From Ustilaginoidea virens (Eukaryota > Ascomycota > Sordariomycetes > Hypocreales > Clavicipitaceae): 64,000 nucleotides of DNA. The notes under the pieces were generated by a model that worked only from the letters and a program-made list of their open reading frames with translations, was not told the DNA's origin and searched no databases. How positions within the stretch are numbered: the first letter of the stretch is position 1; every line of letters begins with the position of its first letter. Where the stretch lies: positions 4,898,001 through 4,962,000 of the forward strand of contig NC_057318.1 in NCBI RefSeq assembly GCF_000687475.1, written 5' to 3'. Below are positions 47,328 to 58,680 of this stretch, piece by piece. The translations under genes were made by a program, and so were the position numbers.

Positions 47328-48812
47328 ACGATCAACAAGCCGACCATGACGGGCCAACATTGGCAAGAGGGTTGGATGATTGGATAATGTTGCAAGGTGG
47401 AGGAAAGTAGAAGAGCATATAGCGTTCATTCGGTCCGCGGAAGACCGGCATAGCCCCATTCTTACCACAGACTTACGTTCACCGCGCTGAGACCAAGGTG
47501 ATGACCCATGTTGGGATGGTCGTATGAAGTCGGATATTGCCACGAACAAGTTTTGTTATTTCAAAGTTACGGCGTTTGGGAGACTGGTGGATTTGGGAGA
47601 AGGGGGGACTTATAATTACTATCCTTTATGTTTTATCCTTTGTCCCCCTTCCCCCCCCTCCCCCTTTTTCTTTTTTTGCCCTTATTATGCGAAATGCCCA
47701 GAAAAAGAGTGTGGAGCGTCGCATGAATCAGAACCAGCTGTCGTCCTCTGAGATGCTGAGAAGAATCAAAGAAACAGTCTGGTCCACGTGCAAGAGTTGC
47801 GCCTAGGTGGTACAAGGGGGGGTTTTTCGGTCGAAGCGAAGCTTCTTGCTCTCAGGTAGCCGTGAAGTAGACTCGACGGAGAAAAGATGTGATTTGACTT
47901 GAGAGAGAGCTTTCGATTTGCTCGTCATGATTGGTGGGGCTCGTTGTGCCTCGTGACGGTCGATTGGAGCAGCAGCAGCAGCGGCAGCCAGCATGAAAAG
48001 AAAAAGAAGGAAAGAGATGAATGAGGTGCTCACGTGCCCTGCGAATGTGCTGATTGATGTTGCATCGCCCGTTTTCATCAAGAACATCAGAATCAGAGCG
48101 CGCCGCCAATCAGATGCAGCCCGGCAAGAAACACTGACCAAGTTCCTCCATCTGCAACCGTCTGGCTCGCAACCGTCTGGGCCCCTGGCAAAAGCCTATT
48201 TCCGTGGCTGCCGGAAGCAGAGGGGACGGAAGCAGATGGGAGACTCATCAAACTGGCCAGCTAATGAATAGAGTGGGTGGGACATGCGACAACACACGCC
48301 CCGAGCCCAGACAGAGCCCAGACGTTCGCCCCCCCCCACACATCATTGACACCTCACCTTGGCATGACTTCCAAACAACGTCGTCGAACCGCACTGGCCG
48401 ATGCACCGCGAATTGATTTCCAGTTCCTCTGCCTTTGCCGAGGGCCAGTCTTGGGGAGAGAATTGACGTTGCGGTCGACATGCTCCTCTGGCCATCCATC
48501 CCAGCTGCGTCGCCGAAAAACCCCCTCGCCCGCCTTGTACCCCAACGCATCGATTCCCTGCTTGTCGAGAACCGGACCGGCCATCGGCTCTCGCGCTCTT
48601 TTTTTTTTAGGGAGCAGCAAAGAGTCCCATCACGCAGCCGCGTTGCCGAGCCGCGAGTCTGGCAAAGACCCGTCGTTGCCCCCATCGTCGTCGACTGTAT
48701 GAGCTAGCTGTCTTTGTCGTCCATTTGGCCGGCAAAGAGTCGCAAACGACTGCTCCGACGGCCAAACCCCGCGGATTCGTTGACCAAACGCTGTTTCCCA
48801 TTCGCCTCAGAG
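47328..48812. other. Intergenic region hog1 to AVL9
   Basis: About 1.5 kb with C-rich runs near 47650 and 48330 and short T tracts. No conserved frame was recognised on either strand. Confidence 0.6.
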
Positions 48813-49684
48813 ATGGCGGCCGACGGCGCCAGCTCGCCCTACGACGGGGGGGATCCTATGGCGATGACTGCTGTCCCCCTGACCGGCTCGGACAGCCCAG
48901 CGAACAAGGGCTTCTCCCCGCTGGTGACCGTCGTGGGTTTCCACCATGCCCGCGGACCCGAGGTAGAGACTTGGTTTGGTGCCGACCAAGGCATCGACCC
49001 GGCGATGCAATACAACTGGCCACTACTGCCTTTCATGGCACTGAGTGATGGAGCTCATGCGTGAGTCGTACGGAATCGAAGAAGAAGAAGAAGAAGAAGA
49101 AGAAGAGGCGAACAGACAGCGGTGGGGGGAGAAGGAGAGAAAAAGAAAAGACAAGCCTGCGGCACGCGCGCCATGTCGCTAATTCACGCGAGGTAGATCC
49201 GAGGAAGAGTTTTCGTACTTTACTTTGCTCAAGCCCAAGACCAACGCCGAGCCAGCAACGTCGTTGTTCGGCATCTCCTGCACGCGACAACTCGACTCGT
49301 CGCACCTCATCACCCGACCGGCCGACGTCACCAGATCCACGGTCCAAAAGGCGGTCGTGGTGATTGCGGACAGTCCCCAGCACTTTGGCATGCTCCGCGA
49401 GAGGCTTAGCATCGTCACCCAGGCTTGGTTTGCCCAACGCGAATTCACAGACACGGACATCTTGCGCCGGTTTCAGGAGAGCCTCGCAGATACAAGGGCT
49501 AGGGGCATCACGGGGCAAGAATCCGAGCGAGACCTGCACCTGGGGATGAGCTTGCGGGAGCTCATTCACGAATTCAAGTGGCAGGCCTTGGTGCTTCTCA
49601 AGTGTTGTTTACTGCAGCCAAAGGTAGGTTTGCATTCACACAGACACAGACAGACACACAGACAGACACACACACACACACACA

Positions 49685-49717
<33 letters not shown>

Positions 49718-51548
49718 GAGTTGACATCAAACCCGCTATAGATGCTCTTCTTCGGGTCCAAGTGCGATAGGCTATGCATGGTCCAGTTTTCCCTCATCTC
49801 CCTGATCCCCGGTCTCATCCGGAACCTGCAGGACTGTGCCGATCCCGAGTTAAACAGCTACGAGGAGAAGCTAGCCCAGCCCACCAGCTTACAGAGTAGC
49901 AATCGAAACTCCCTCCTCACCTTCATGGGCTTGCCTTTGCAGATATTTGGAAAGGTTGGTGATAATCCCGACTGCGGGTGTATTTCCCAGCTCACCTCGC
50001 TAACAATCCTATCCTGTCTCTTTTCTCTTCTCCTTTTTTTTTTCTTGTGTTTCTCGTCGTTTTTAGGGTGGTTTTTTCGGTCCTTATACGCCGCTTCAGC
50101 AGCTTGATATTCTCGCCGATTTCGGGACCAAGTCGTACATTGTGGGGAGCACAAACTCGCTGCTGCTCCAGCAAAAGGACCGCTACAGCGACATTCTCAT
50201 CAACCTGGACGAAGACACCGTCAACATCACATCCCCCTCTCTCAAAGCAGCCCTGGCGCTCACCCCCGCCGACCGAAGATGGATCGACTTTCTGACCCAC
50301 GAGGTCAACGAAACATGGGACGACGCCGATCCAAGCAGGCCCAAGAACATGCAGTACGTTGGGAGCGAGGAGTTTATCAGATCGCAGTTCGAGGCCTACA
50401 TCCTCGGCCTGATATCGTCGGTCAAGTACCACAACTTCTTGGTCAACCAGGGCGAAGGCAGCGGCCCCTCGTCCACGCTGGCAGCGGACGCCGATCCCGC
50501 CGACGACTTTGGCCACGAGTGGGTGGAGGCGTGGTCAAGGACGGAAAACTACCGCATGTGGAATGCGCACACGGACACGAACCTGTTTGCGGTCTCGGAG
50601 CCCAAGCACCCTTGCGCAGGCGGGCTGACCATTGAGGACATCCAGCGCCGAGTGGCGGACCAGTTCAAAGACCTCCACCTCGACGAGCGGCTCGCCCAAG
50701 GCCGGGACATTCTCGGGAGAAACCTCGCGGCCGGCCGCGAAAAGGCATCCAGCATGCTTGGCAAGCTCTACTCGGACATGGAGTACCTCCGCGAGTCGCA
50801 GAGACGGCGCGCCGAGGAGGCACGGGCCCAGCCGGGCCCCATGCCCCCCCCTCCGGAAAAGGGCCCCCTGTACCCGGTCGACCTGGCCAAGGCGCAGCAA
50901 ACCGTCCACTCTGCCAGCGCCAAGGCCAGCGCCTACATGTCCAGCTGGGCAACCTGGGCGGGCGAGAAGCGCAAATCCAGAGGTGGCTGGGGCGTGGCCG
51001 GCTGGGGCAAGAAGAGCGGCGCTGCGCTGTCGCCGTCGCCGTCAACCCCCATTGACAGGGAATACCAGGTCGTCAGCGCCCCCGGGTCGCGGCCCGCCTC
51101 CACGGAGCATCACGGCCCGGGGCGGCCTGCCAAACACGCCTCGTTCAGCGAGAGCATCCTCTCGGCCGCGAGCGACGGGCGCGTGTCCGGGTCCTCGGAG
51201 CCGGATCACGACACGTTCCACGACGTGGGGGGCACGCCAGCCCGTTCGGCCGCCGACGGCGCGCATGCGCCCAAGGCCCAGGACGACGGGTTTCAAACGG
51301 CAGCCACCACGGGTGGTGGCGCCTCGGCCGGCAGCGCAAAAGGGCCAGGTGGCCAAGCCGTCGAGGGAGAGGCGGAAGCATCGCCCCTGCCTAAGCCGGG
51401 ACGGGGGGTGGGAGACGGGACTGACCAAAAGCCTGACGGGATGGCAGGTCGACCGCCCAAGCCGGGACGAGAAGCGAGAGACGGGACTGATCACCAGCCT
51501 GACGGGATGGCAGGTCGACCGAGCGCACAAGAGGTGGGGGATGAATGA
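48813..51548 (+). CDS. AVL9: AVL9-family secretory-pathway protein
   Basis: A DENN-related protein needed for late Golgi export in yeast. Exons 48813-49060, 49197-49623, 49742-49954 and 50067-51548 give 789 residues. The N-terminal core reads VTVVGFHHARGPEVETWF, then LPFMALSDGAHA, SEEEFSYFTL, LFGISCTRQL and MLFFGSKCDRLC. GGFFGPYTPLQQLD and YIVGSTNSLLLQQKDRYSD complete the longin/DENN-like part by about residue 330. The rest is Ala/Pro/Gly-rich and acidic-basic mixed. It includes a 66-bp in-frame duplication (51393-51524) encoding two copies ending in PDGMAGRP. Intron 2 is a CA/CT microsatellite. Intron 1 contains a GAA run. The acceptor of intron 1 was set at GTAG before TCCGAGGAA to keep the conserved SEEEFSYF. 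Confidence 0.9.
49637..49717 (+). repeat. CA then CT dinucleotide microsatellite in AVL9 intron 2
   Basis: About 80 bases of CAGA/CA followed by CT repeats, filling most of a 118-nt intron and providing its polypyrimidine stretch. Confidence 0.95.
51393..51524 (+). repeat. 66-bp in-frame tandem duplication in AVL9
   Basis: Two copies starting AAGCCGGGACG and ending ATGGCAGGTCGACCG near the 3' end of the coding region, about 80 percent alike. Confidence 0.85.
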
Positions 51549-52311
51549 AACACGCACGAGCAACAACACTGGACAGGTACCGCGCAGGTCCGTTTGTCGC
51601 ATCGGGCCCAAGGGCCTGCCACTAATAATCTTGCTGTATGTAAATAACGAAGGAACACTAATCACACCACACACATGCACCCAACCCAACGGGTCTTTTT
51701 CCTTGTCCTTGTCCTTGTCCTTGTCCTTGTCTTTGTCTTTGTCTTCGTCTTCGTTTCCCAACACCATTCATTGTCTCTTCTTACCCCACGGATTCTTCGA
51801 CTACGGCTGCGCAGCAAGTGCCTCCACGACGTCCAACTGTCCCGCCTGCAGCACCATCCCCCGCAGGTAGCCTATGTGAACTCGCGCTCCTCGCGTCCAC
51901 GCCGTCCTCGCGCTTTCCACGTGACAATGCGCCCGTGCCGTGCCGTGCCGTGCCGTGCCGTGCCGTGCCGTGCCGTGCCGTGCCGTGCCGTGCCGTGCCG
52001 TGCCGTGCCGTGCCGTGCCGTGCCCCCCGTGCCTTGCCGTCCTAGCAAACGCCCCCTTTGGTTGTGCAGCTGAAAAACACATCATCAAAAGCGCCAGCCG
52101 AGCAGACGACAAAAGCCGTGTCGGCACAGCCATCCCCCGTCACCACTCATGCACCGGAGGCTGGCTGGCTTCCTCGTTGACGGGAGGGATTTCTAGCCAT
52201 GGATTTGCAACATTTTTTTTTTCCCCCGTCATTAATTCAGGGATTCATTAACCGAGGGGGTTTTATTTACTGCTCGTGACCCTCCTCTTCTGCCCGGCCC
52301 CCCCCCAGCTC
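51549..52311. other. Convergent intergenic region AVL9 / cullin
   Basis: About 760 bases with a CCTTGT/CTTTGT array at about 51700-51760 and the large CCGTG array at 51933-52024; otherwise 3' flanks. Confidence 0.6.
51933..52024. repeat. CCGTG pentamer satellite, about 18 copies
   Basis: Perfect GC-rich pentamer array of about 92 bases between two convergent genes, the longest perfect tandem array in the window. Confidence 0.97.
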
Positions 52312-54964
52312 TTATGCGAGATAACCCAGCTCATCGTCATCTAGACGCTCGAGATACTCTTTATCCAGGAGAATCTCGATGCACTTCTTGATATCGCCCA
52401 CCTTGGGAACGAACCTGGAGCGAATCTGGTTGATGGTTTCGCTGACCAGCTGTGTATGCTTCATCTTTTTCCGCGCCTTCATGATGCGAACAATCGCAGA
52501 CTGTGGAGCAAACTTAGTACCGGGAAAAAAAAAAAAAAAAGAAAGAAAGATCAAGGTGGTGGCGTGGGAAGGGGGGCCCACGATAGGCTTCCTCTTCTTA
52601 CCTGAAGAACCAGTTTGCGATCCTCCTCAATGGTCTTGTTGGTTTCCACCTCCTCCTGCTTGGCCTCCTTGACACCCCCTAGGTTCAGGTTAACTCGAAT
52701 CTTCTTGCTCTTGAAGTCGTAGTTGAGGTTCAGGGTTTTCCCGGCGCCCGGTTTCTCCCCCGGGCCGCCCGACATCAGCAGCACCTTGGCCTTGAGGATG
52801 ACGGCTAGGGCCTGGTCCAGAACTTCGTTGCTGAGCTGGGTTGCGCTGATCATGTCCTCGTACGTGTACGCGTCCCTTTCGTTGAAGAGGAGCAGGATGG
52901 CCATCTGATAGATGGATACTTGGAACGTGAAGGGAGTTTTGCTGCTCTTGCAGTACCCTGTCCTGATCTCGCCCTTGCACAGATGCCACAGCCACGTCAA
53001 TTTGCGGCCGTCGTGCTTGTGCTTGTAGAAGAGCGCGAACCGATCGATCTCCGCCGCAATCTCCGTCGGCGGGTGAAAGTTTGTGCTTGGCGGCGTGAGT
53101 GGCCAGAAACTTGTGCCGAGAATCGAAAAGGTCGAGTCGACCGTTTTGGAGGACTCCCTGCTCTCCAGGTGGTCCCGAAACTCCTTGTTCAAGTCCTTGG
53201 ATATTTGCATGTCTTGGAACATGCGCTGCAGTTTGTTGGTGTATTCGAACCCGCAAGCTTCCTTGAGCTTGCTGATCATGCTGGTCTCGGCATCGTCCGA
53301 CGACGAGTTGCTGTGGACAAGGCGCCGGGCAAGCATGCGCGAGTAAAACTTTTGAAACACGTCCTTGTCCTCGATGTACTTGAAGACGGTCATGATCTGG
53401 ATCAATGTCCGTTCCAGGTCGGCTTCTTCTATGCTGGTGCTGCTCTTTCGCAGCAGCACGTCGGTGTACTTTGCCAGCAGCTCGGGCGACTTGTTGGAGC
53501 TCGACTTGCACACCTCGTTGCGGTTCACGAATTCTCTGCATGCGTTGTCCAGCGACCGGGAGAATTCTGGCTCGTCGTTGAAGGCTTGCTTGACTAATAG
53601 CTGGTACTGCGAGTGCACCTCGAGGAGGGCGTCCACGTAAACCTTTGGCTCCAGTTTGTCTCCCTCTGATGATTGAACCTTTTGAACGGCGGCCAGGCCA
53701 GCCTTGCGCACATGAGTCTCGAATCTCGTCCTCAGGGGCTCTAGGCCATCTGGAATGCGAGACAGAAGCCTGTACATCCTCGCCATGTCTTCCTCGCGAT
53801 CGTTGTCCAACAGGACCTGGAACTCTTCCCGCAAGAGGGTGGAGTGGTCGGCGATCAAGGCCATGTTGCATGCCTTTTTCAGGGGAACCGCTATGTCCTG
53901 GTGAAGATACATGCTGACTCGTTCCTCCTCCTCGGACAGCCGGGCCTCTGCCTTCTTCATGTATTCGATGACGCTGTTCTCGGACACGAACTGTTTGGAT
54001 TCGGCCTGATAGAATTCCGTGGTAGCCGCCAAGAAGGGGCGCTCGAAATGGTAGCGGTAAACATCCAGCGTCGACCGCGACGGGTCGGCCTCGTCCAAGC
54101 CGAGTGATACAAACGAGTCGACAACTTGCTTGATCTGGCCATGCTCGATGGTCTCGCCACCTCTCTGCCTCTCCACCAGTTTCAACACTGCCTCCATAAC
54201 CTTGCCTGAGACCTGTTCGAAAAGGACTTTGCGCCACTGGACCAGATGAAGCGTGTAGACGTCGTAGACATTCTTTTTCCCCTCGTCCGTCTCCCTCTTG
54301 ACCCAATGGCGGTTCAAGTAACGGAATAGGTGGTGGATATATTTGGCCGCGTTGGTGTATCGATTCCATTCTTTGATATAATACGCAAGCAGCGCTTCGT
54401 CAGCATGCAACTTTGACTCTTCGACCAGGTTTCCGAGATGCTTTTGTAGATAATCGATGAGGTTATTGTAGAGTTCTTCACCCAGGAGATGGGCTGCGAG
54501 CCGGAGGGCCAAAAAAGGAAAAAGAAACAAGCATTAGCTTCAAATCGGACAAACCGAACGGAGGGGAGGGGAGTAGGCAGAAGTTATCTTACCGCCGCGA
54601 TGGCTGGAGTGCATGGCAGGACCCGAAAGCCCGACTGCTTTTTGCGACGTGCAGAAATTATGCACGGCACTACGAAATGTGCCGGCGTCAGTCAAAGGCC
54701 GAGACGATGCCAAGGAGTACAAGTACTCGATAAGAAAGAACGCACGTGTAGACGCCCATGTACATCTGCATGTCGATGCCTTGTTCTAGATCATTCATGA
54801 TCCTGGTTATGCCTGCTTGAAGATAGGTCCATCTGTTGTTCACAGCCAAACGTCAGCCCAATGCATGTGGACGAGGAGTCTTGTCACAGCACATACGTTG
54901 CTCCGATGTCCTCTCGGTTGGGCACCGGAGGCATCTGTTTAGGGCTGGCCAGCCGTGCAGCCAT
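52312..54964 (-). CDS. cul-1: Cullin-1, SCF ubiquitin ligase scaffold
   Basis: The scaffold that joins Skp1/F-box substrate receptors to the Rbx1 RING protein. Minus-strand exons 54964-54897, 54832-54746, 54669-54593, 54493-52602 and 52500-52312 give 770 residues. The N-terminal helix region includes [15 protein letters not shown] and [12 protein letters not shown], the Skp1-side face. The cullin-homology part has [17 protein letters not shown] and [14 protein letters not shown], then [16 protein letters not shown]. The last exon encodes the winged-helix end with the neddylation motif IVRIMK (Lys716) and the tail DDDELGYLA. This tail marks cullin-1 rather than cullin-3 or -4. Three small 5' exons are phased so that each junction restores conserved residues (T-W, T-A, G-A). 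The start ATG has an ACC-ATGG context. A GGTCGT array lies immediately upstream. Confidence 0.94.
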
Positions 54965-54989
54965 GGTGCTGTTTTGGGTAAAATGTCTG

Positions 54990-54990
<1 letters not shown>

Positions 54991-55022
<32 letters not shown>

Positions 55023-55134
55023 GGTCGTGGTCGTGGTCTCGGTCGTGGTCTCGGTCGTGGTCGCGGTCGTTTTTCGTGGTCGTGGTCGTGGTCGTGGTGG
55101 TCGTGGTGGTCGTGGTCGTGGTCGAACGGCGCGG
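54991..55134. repeat. GTCGTT/GGTCGT hexamer array in cullin-1 leader or promoter
   Basis: About 140 bases of degenerate GTCGTT then GTCGTG repeats starting 27 bases upstream of the cullin-1 start codon, so probably transcribed. Confidence 0.93.
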
Positions 55135-55592
55135 GGCCGGTGGTGAAGCTTCACAGGCCAGTGAGAGCTTGTCGGGTAGGATGGAAGATACTGGCACCCA
55201 GTGCAGGTGGCGAGGATATGAAGAGATAGAAAAGACAACCGCTGGCGCGAGCGGGGAGGAGTTTGTTGTTTTCGAAACAGGTTTGCGGCGTGAACGGCGT
55301 GAGAAAATCGGGAGAAAATCGTGGGGTGGTGCATGCAGGTTGACGGCAGGACTGGACTGGACTGGACTGGTAGGATCAGTAGATGGATGCACGGGATTCC
55401 GCAGGAAAGAGCCGAGTCCTGAGTCCTGGCCAGTGCAGAGTGCAGAGTAGACTTCGCTTGCCGCGCCGCGCCGGGGGGGGAAAGCAGGGCGTATTACGAA
55501 GTTGTCTGCAGGCGGCGGTGCGCAGTGACGGACGACGGCATGCCAGATGCCAGCCGCAGCAAGCAAAAGGGACGGACGACTGATGATGATTC

Positions 55593-55626
55593 GGATGGGC
55601 CAGATGGGCCAGATGGGCCAGATGGG
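55593..55626. repeat. GATGGGCCA nonamer array
   Basis: Nearly four tandem copies. Confidence 0.9.
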
Positions 55627-55974
55627 GAATGTGCAATTACGAGGCCGTCGAGTCGGATTTTGGATCGGACTTGGTCATCCCATGCATATGCCTGAGCCTT
55701 GTGCCTTGTTTCTTGTGCCTATGCCTGTGTCCTGTGCCTATGCCTATGCCTGGGCCTACGCCTACGCCTATGCCTTTTGCTTATGCCTTATGCCTTATGC
55801 AGGTATGCCAGACGACCAGACGTACCAGACTCAACATTGAAAGTACCAAGACCGGTCCTCTCCACATACGATGCCCGTCGACGTTGCGTTTATTACAGCC
55901 AAGCAAAACGGTACCCAAACGGGCTAGCGCCTCCTTGAACCGGCACAACAACTACTCAAACACGCATCGCTTCG

Positions 55975-56038
55975 ACATCACATTACATTGCATCACATTA
56001 CATCGCATCACATTACATCGCATCGCATCGCATCGCAT
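55975..56038. repeat. CATTA/CATCG pentamer array
   Basis: About twelve pentamers alternating between CATCA, CATTA and CATCG. Confidence 0.9.
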
Positions 56039-56645
56039 TTCCCGTGCTTTTCCCGTCGAAATCTTGCAAGCGCTCTTGCTCGAGCCTCTTCCATGTCTTA
56101 CACCGTCTGCAGCGCTGAACCCCGGTGAGGAATTGGCAGGAAAGCTTTCAGTCAGAAGAGTCAAGCGCCAACAAACCTGCGACCGTGATGTTGCCAACAA
56201 ACAACATCTTCACAAAGTACCAACCACCAGCGACATCTACAAGCTTTGTGTGTGCATGGATGTAAAGCTGACGACTCGGAAGCTTTGGGTCATTTCGAGC
56301 TGAAGCTTCACATCTGCATGCAATCAACGGCCGCAGCAAGTTTGGGCCTCCCAGCCATGCGTGCGTGGTATATTGCCATGCCATCAAAAGCATCGCTTAT
56401 AGTGTCTACCTGCCGATGCGAGCATGTTCTAAGAGAATTTTCTAGTACGAGTAATTCTCACGCTGTCACAAACGAAAAAAAGATGACGCAGCAGCAAAAA
56501 CTTCAACAAACCAAAGCGAAGAGCGCCATTCTTCCGTCTTTTAATACAGCTCCGCCCAATCTTGAACGCCAAACTGATGCCTCAAATTGTTCATGCATGA
56601 CGCCGTCGTACAAGAACACATCCATACTACCCGTCCCCATTAATG

Positions 56646-57816
56646 TCATACGTTGGAGTCATTGTTGTCATCCCCTCCACCCCCCAATCGTTTCACTGTC
56701 CGGATGATATTGATTGTAAACGTCATGGACCAGGACATGAGGCCAATGAGCTGAAAGGCAGCCAGAACCTTGGACAGATGTGTAAGCAAAGCATGCCACG
56801 TGGTATGGTATGTGAGACTTTCAAAGGCCAACGCCGTGCTGGCAGACTTGAATATGATGAAGAACAGGTCCAACAGTATCAGCGAGATTTTTGACATGGC
56901 AGAGCGGAGACCAAGAGGCTTCCCGGTGTACTCATCCCAAATCATGTATCCAATGTAGGGTACGGCCAGGCAATCCACAACAATGGCGACGACGGACTGT
57001 GTGCGCTCCGCATTACGAACTTGCAGGGTGTTTTCCAGCTGATATATGCGAGCTGACATGCCGAGAGCCAAAACCGAAGTGACCATGACGCCGAGCCGGA
57101 AGAAGAAGGGGGAGAGCGGGTGCTGCGTGATTCCATTCCAGACTCGCTTCGACAAAGCAGCGGATCTTCGACCATCCTTGCCCCGCCCCTCTGCGTGGTG
57201 GAACTGAACCTTGATCTCGCTGTTGAAATTCGGCTGGAGGCGGTCCAAGGCATCGTAGCTGACGACTTGCGACACCTCGTTGGTCCTGCCGCCCCAAGAG
57301 GAAGAACGTACAAAGTCGGACCAAGACAAGGAACTCTGCGGCGACGCGGCCTTGTACTTGGAAACTATGACGGGCTCAGAGGAACGAAGGTGATCCCACT
57401 TGCGGCCACGCATCGAGGCCCGACCGTACCGGAGGATATGAGGGATCCGTGACGTTGCCTTTCGAGCGGCGCCTAGTTGCGGGTCATCCTCCCACGCGAC
57501 GAAACCATCTCTGGAAACTCGGCGCTGCGGCTCGACGGGCGCAAAGTTGCTTTGGTGCTGTACAATCCGAGCCGGCAGTTTCAGGAGACGGAGCTGCTCG
57601 TCGCTGACCGGTCCATATCTCGCCTCGTAGGAATCAATCCAGGCTGTGTTGACATGGTCATGCTCCGTTAGTTCCGGGCGTTGGAAGGTGTTGGTTGGGG
57701 GGTGAGGGATGTGGGCACATACGAGGCAGAGAACGGGGCGGTCGCAATCGAAAGCCTGAATCGATGGTAGAGTTTTCAAAGGTGCGCGCTGACGAAGACG
57801 GCTCAGACGACGCCAT
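56646..57816 (-). CDS. SRF1: Four-helix membrane protein, probable SRF1-like phospholipase D regulator
   Basis: Minus-strand exons 57816-57723 and 57643-56646 give 363 residues. The 79-nt intron joins PRSLP to PWIDSYEARYGPV, a block I associate with fungal proteins annotated as regulator of phospholipase D SRF1. Further conserved-looking blocks are SRDGFVAWEDDPQL, IPHILRYGRASMRGRKWDHL and RSSEPVIV. The C-terminal half has four hydrophobic helices: FFFRLGVMVTSVLALGMSA, VVAIVVDCLAVPYIGYMIW, ISLILLDLFFIIF, and LAAFQLIGLMSWSMTFTI. A Gly/Asp/Asn tail follows. The topology fits SRF1, which has a cytosolic N-terminus and C-terminal helices. The name is inferred from memory of the pattern, not a search. 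The start ATG at 57816 was chosen because the open frame upstream of exon 2 only reads through the intron. Confidence 0.65.
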
Positions 57817-58680
57817 GGTCACGACTCACCAGTCTCTGCGCTCACCACGCAGGGACTAGTTGAGCGCTTGACGGGATTGTCGTCTAAAGAGTCGACCGTT
57901 TTCATGGTTTGGTTTTTAGCGCGCCATGCATCCAACGCTGTGGCGACGGTTGAACGTGCGTAACGATGTTTGGCGCCCCGGTCGTCGCGCGATTCACGTT
58001 GGCTTGCTGGCTTGGAGAGCCCGGGCGACTTTTGACTCCCGCCTTTCACCTCTTAAGCGTGCGGAATCTGAGATGGTCAGGTGAGGTTCCAGGAGTTAGT
58101 GCAGAACCTTGGTCACCAGGCCACTGACGACATGGACTTCGGAACCTGCCTGGCATTAGGTTAGGATGTAACGTACGGACGTACCTTGGGTACCTAAGGT
58201 ACCTACCAGGTTCAGGATGAACCTGGTAGGTTGTCCCCTGGTCCGTCCGTCCGGTGGGGCGGCAGATATTGACGTCTTGGTCACCTGACGGCGCGACAAC
58301 ATCCGCCCACCTCAACCCTCTGGATCCTCCACAGACGCGCGTGTCCAGACCAGACTCCATCCAGACTCCAGCCCCCAGACCCTCGACCGTGGACAAGCTC
58401 AAAGCCTAGGGTCCAGCAGATGCATCGGTACGGGCTCTTCACATGATGCTCATCTCCTACGCCTTCAGAGATTTCTTGCAGAAGCCCCCAACTTATGCAC
58501 GCCCAGTCACTCTAGCAGTTACCCGAGACGCGCCAGCGCCATCCCACGGCAAGCTTGCGAAGCCAGCTTAGATGGGACCAAAGGCAAGCTACGCCATCCT
58601 ACCCCAGCCCTGATTTGGCCTTGCTCTGCCTGCCTTGGTTCTTCTGCCTTGGCTTTTCTGCTGCATACCCTTTTGGCAGA
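57817..58680. other. Divergent promoter region SRF1-like / ECM11-like
   Basis: About 860 bases shared by two divergent genes, with a paired TACCTTGGGTACC/TAAGGTACCTACC motif at about 58182-58207. No other feature was recognised. Confidence 0.6.

Larger units (their letters stand above)
54965..56645. other. Upstream region of cullin-1 to the SRF1-like 3' end
   Basis: About 1.7 kb, repeat-rich: GGTCGT array, CAGATGGG units, CCTATG units and CATCG/CATTA pentamers. Minus-strand frames up to 237 codons arise from the GGTCGT array and are not genes. Confidence 0.6.

Noticed and set aside
52690..54369. 559-codon minus-strand frame
   Set aside because: Alternative frame of cullin-1 exon 4; the cullin frame shows all family motifs.
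54853..55566. 237-codon minus-strand frame rich in Thr and Asp
   Set aside because: Produced by the GTCGTG array; no conserved sequence outside the repeat.
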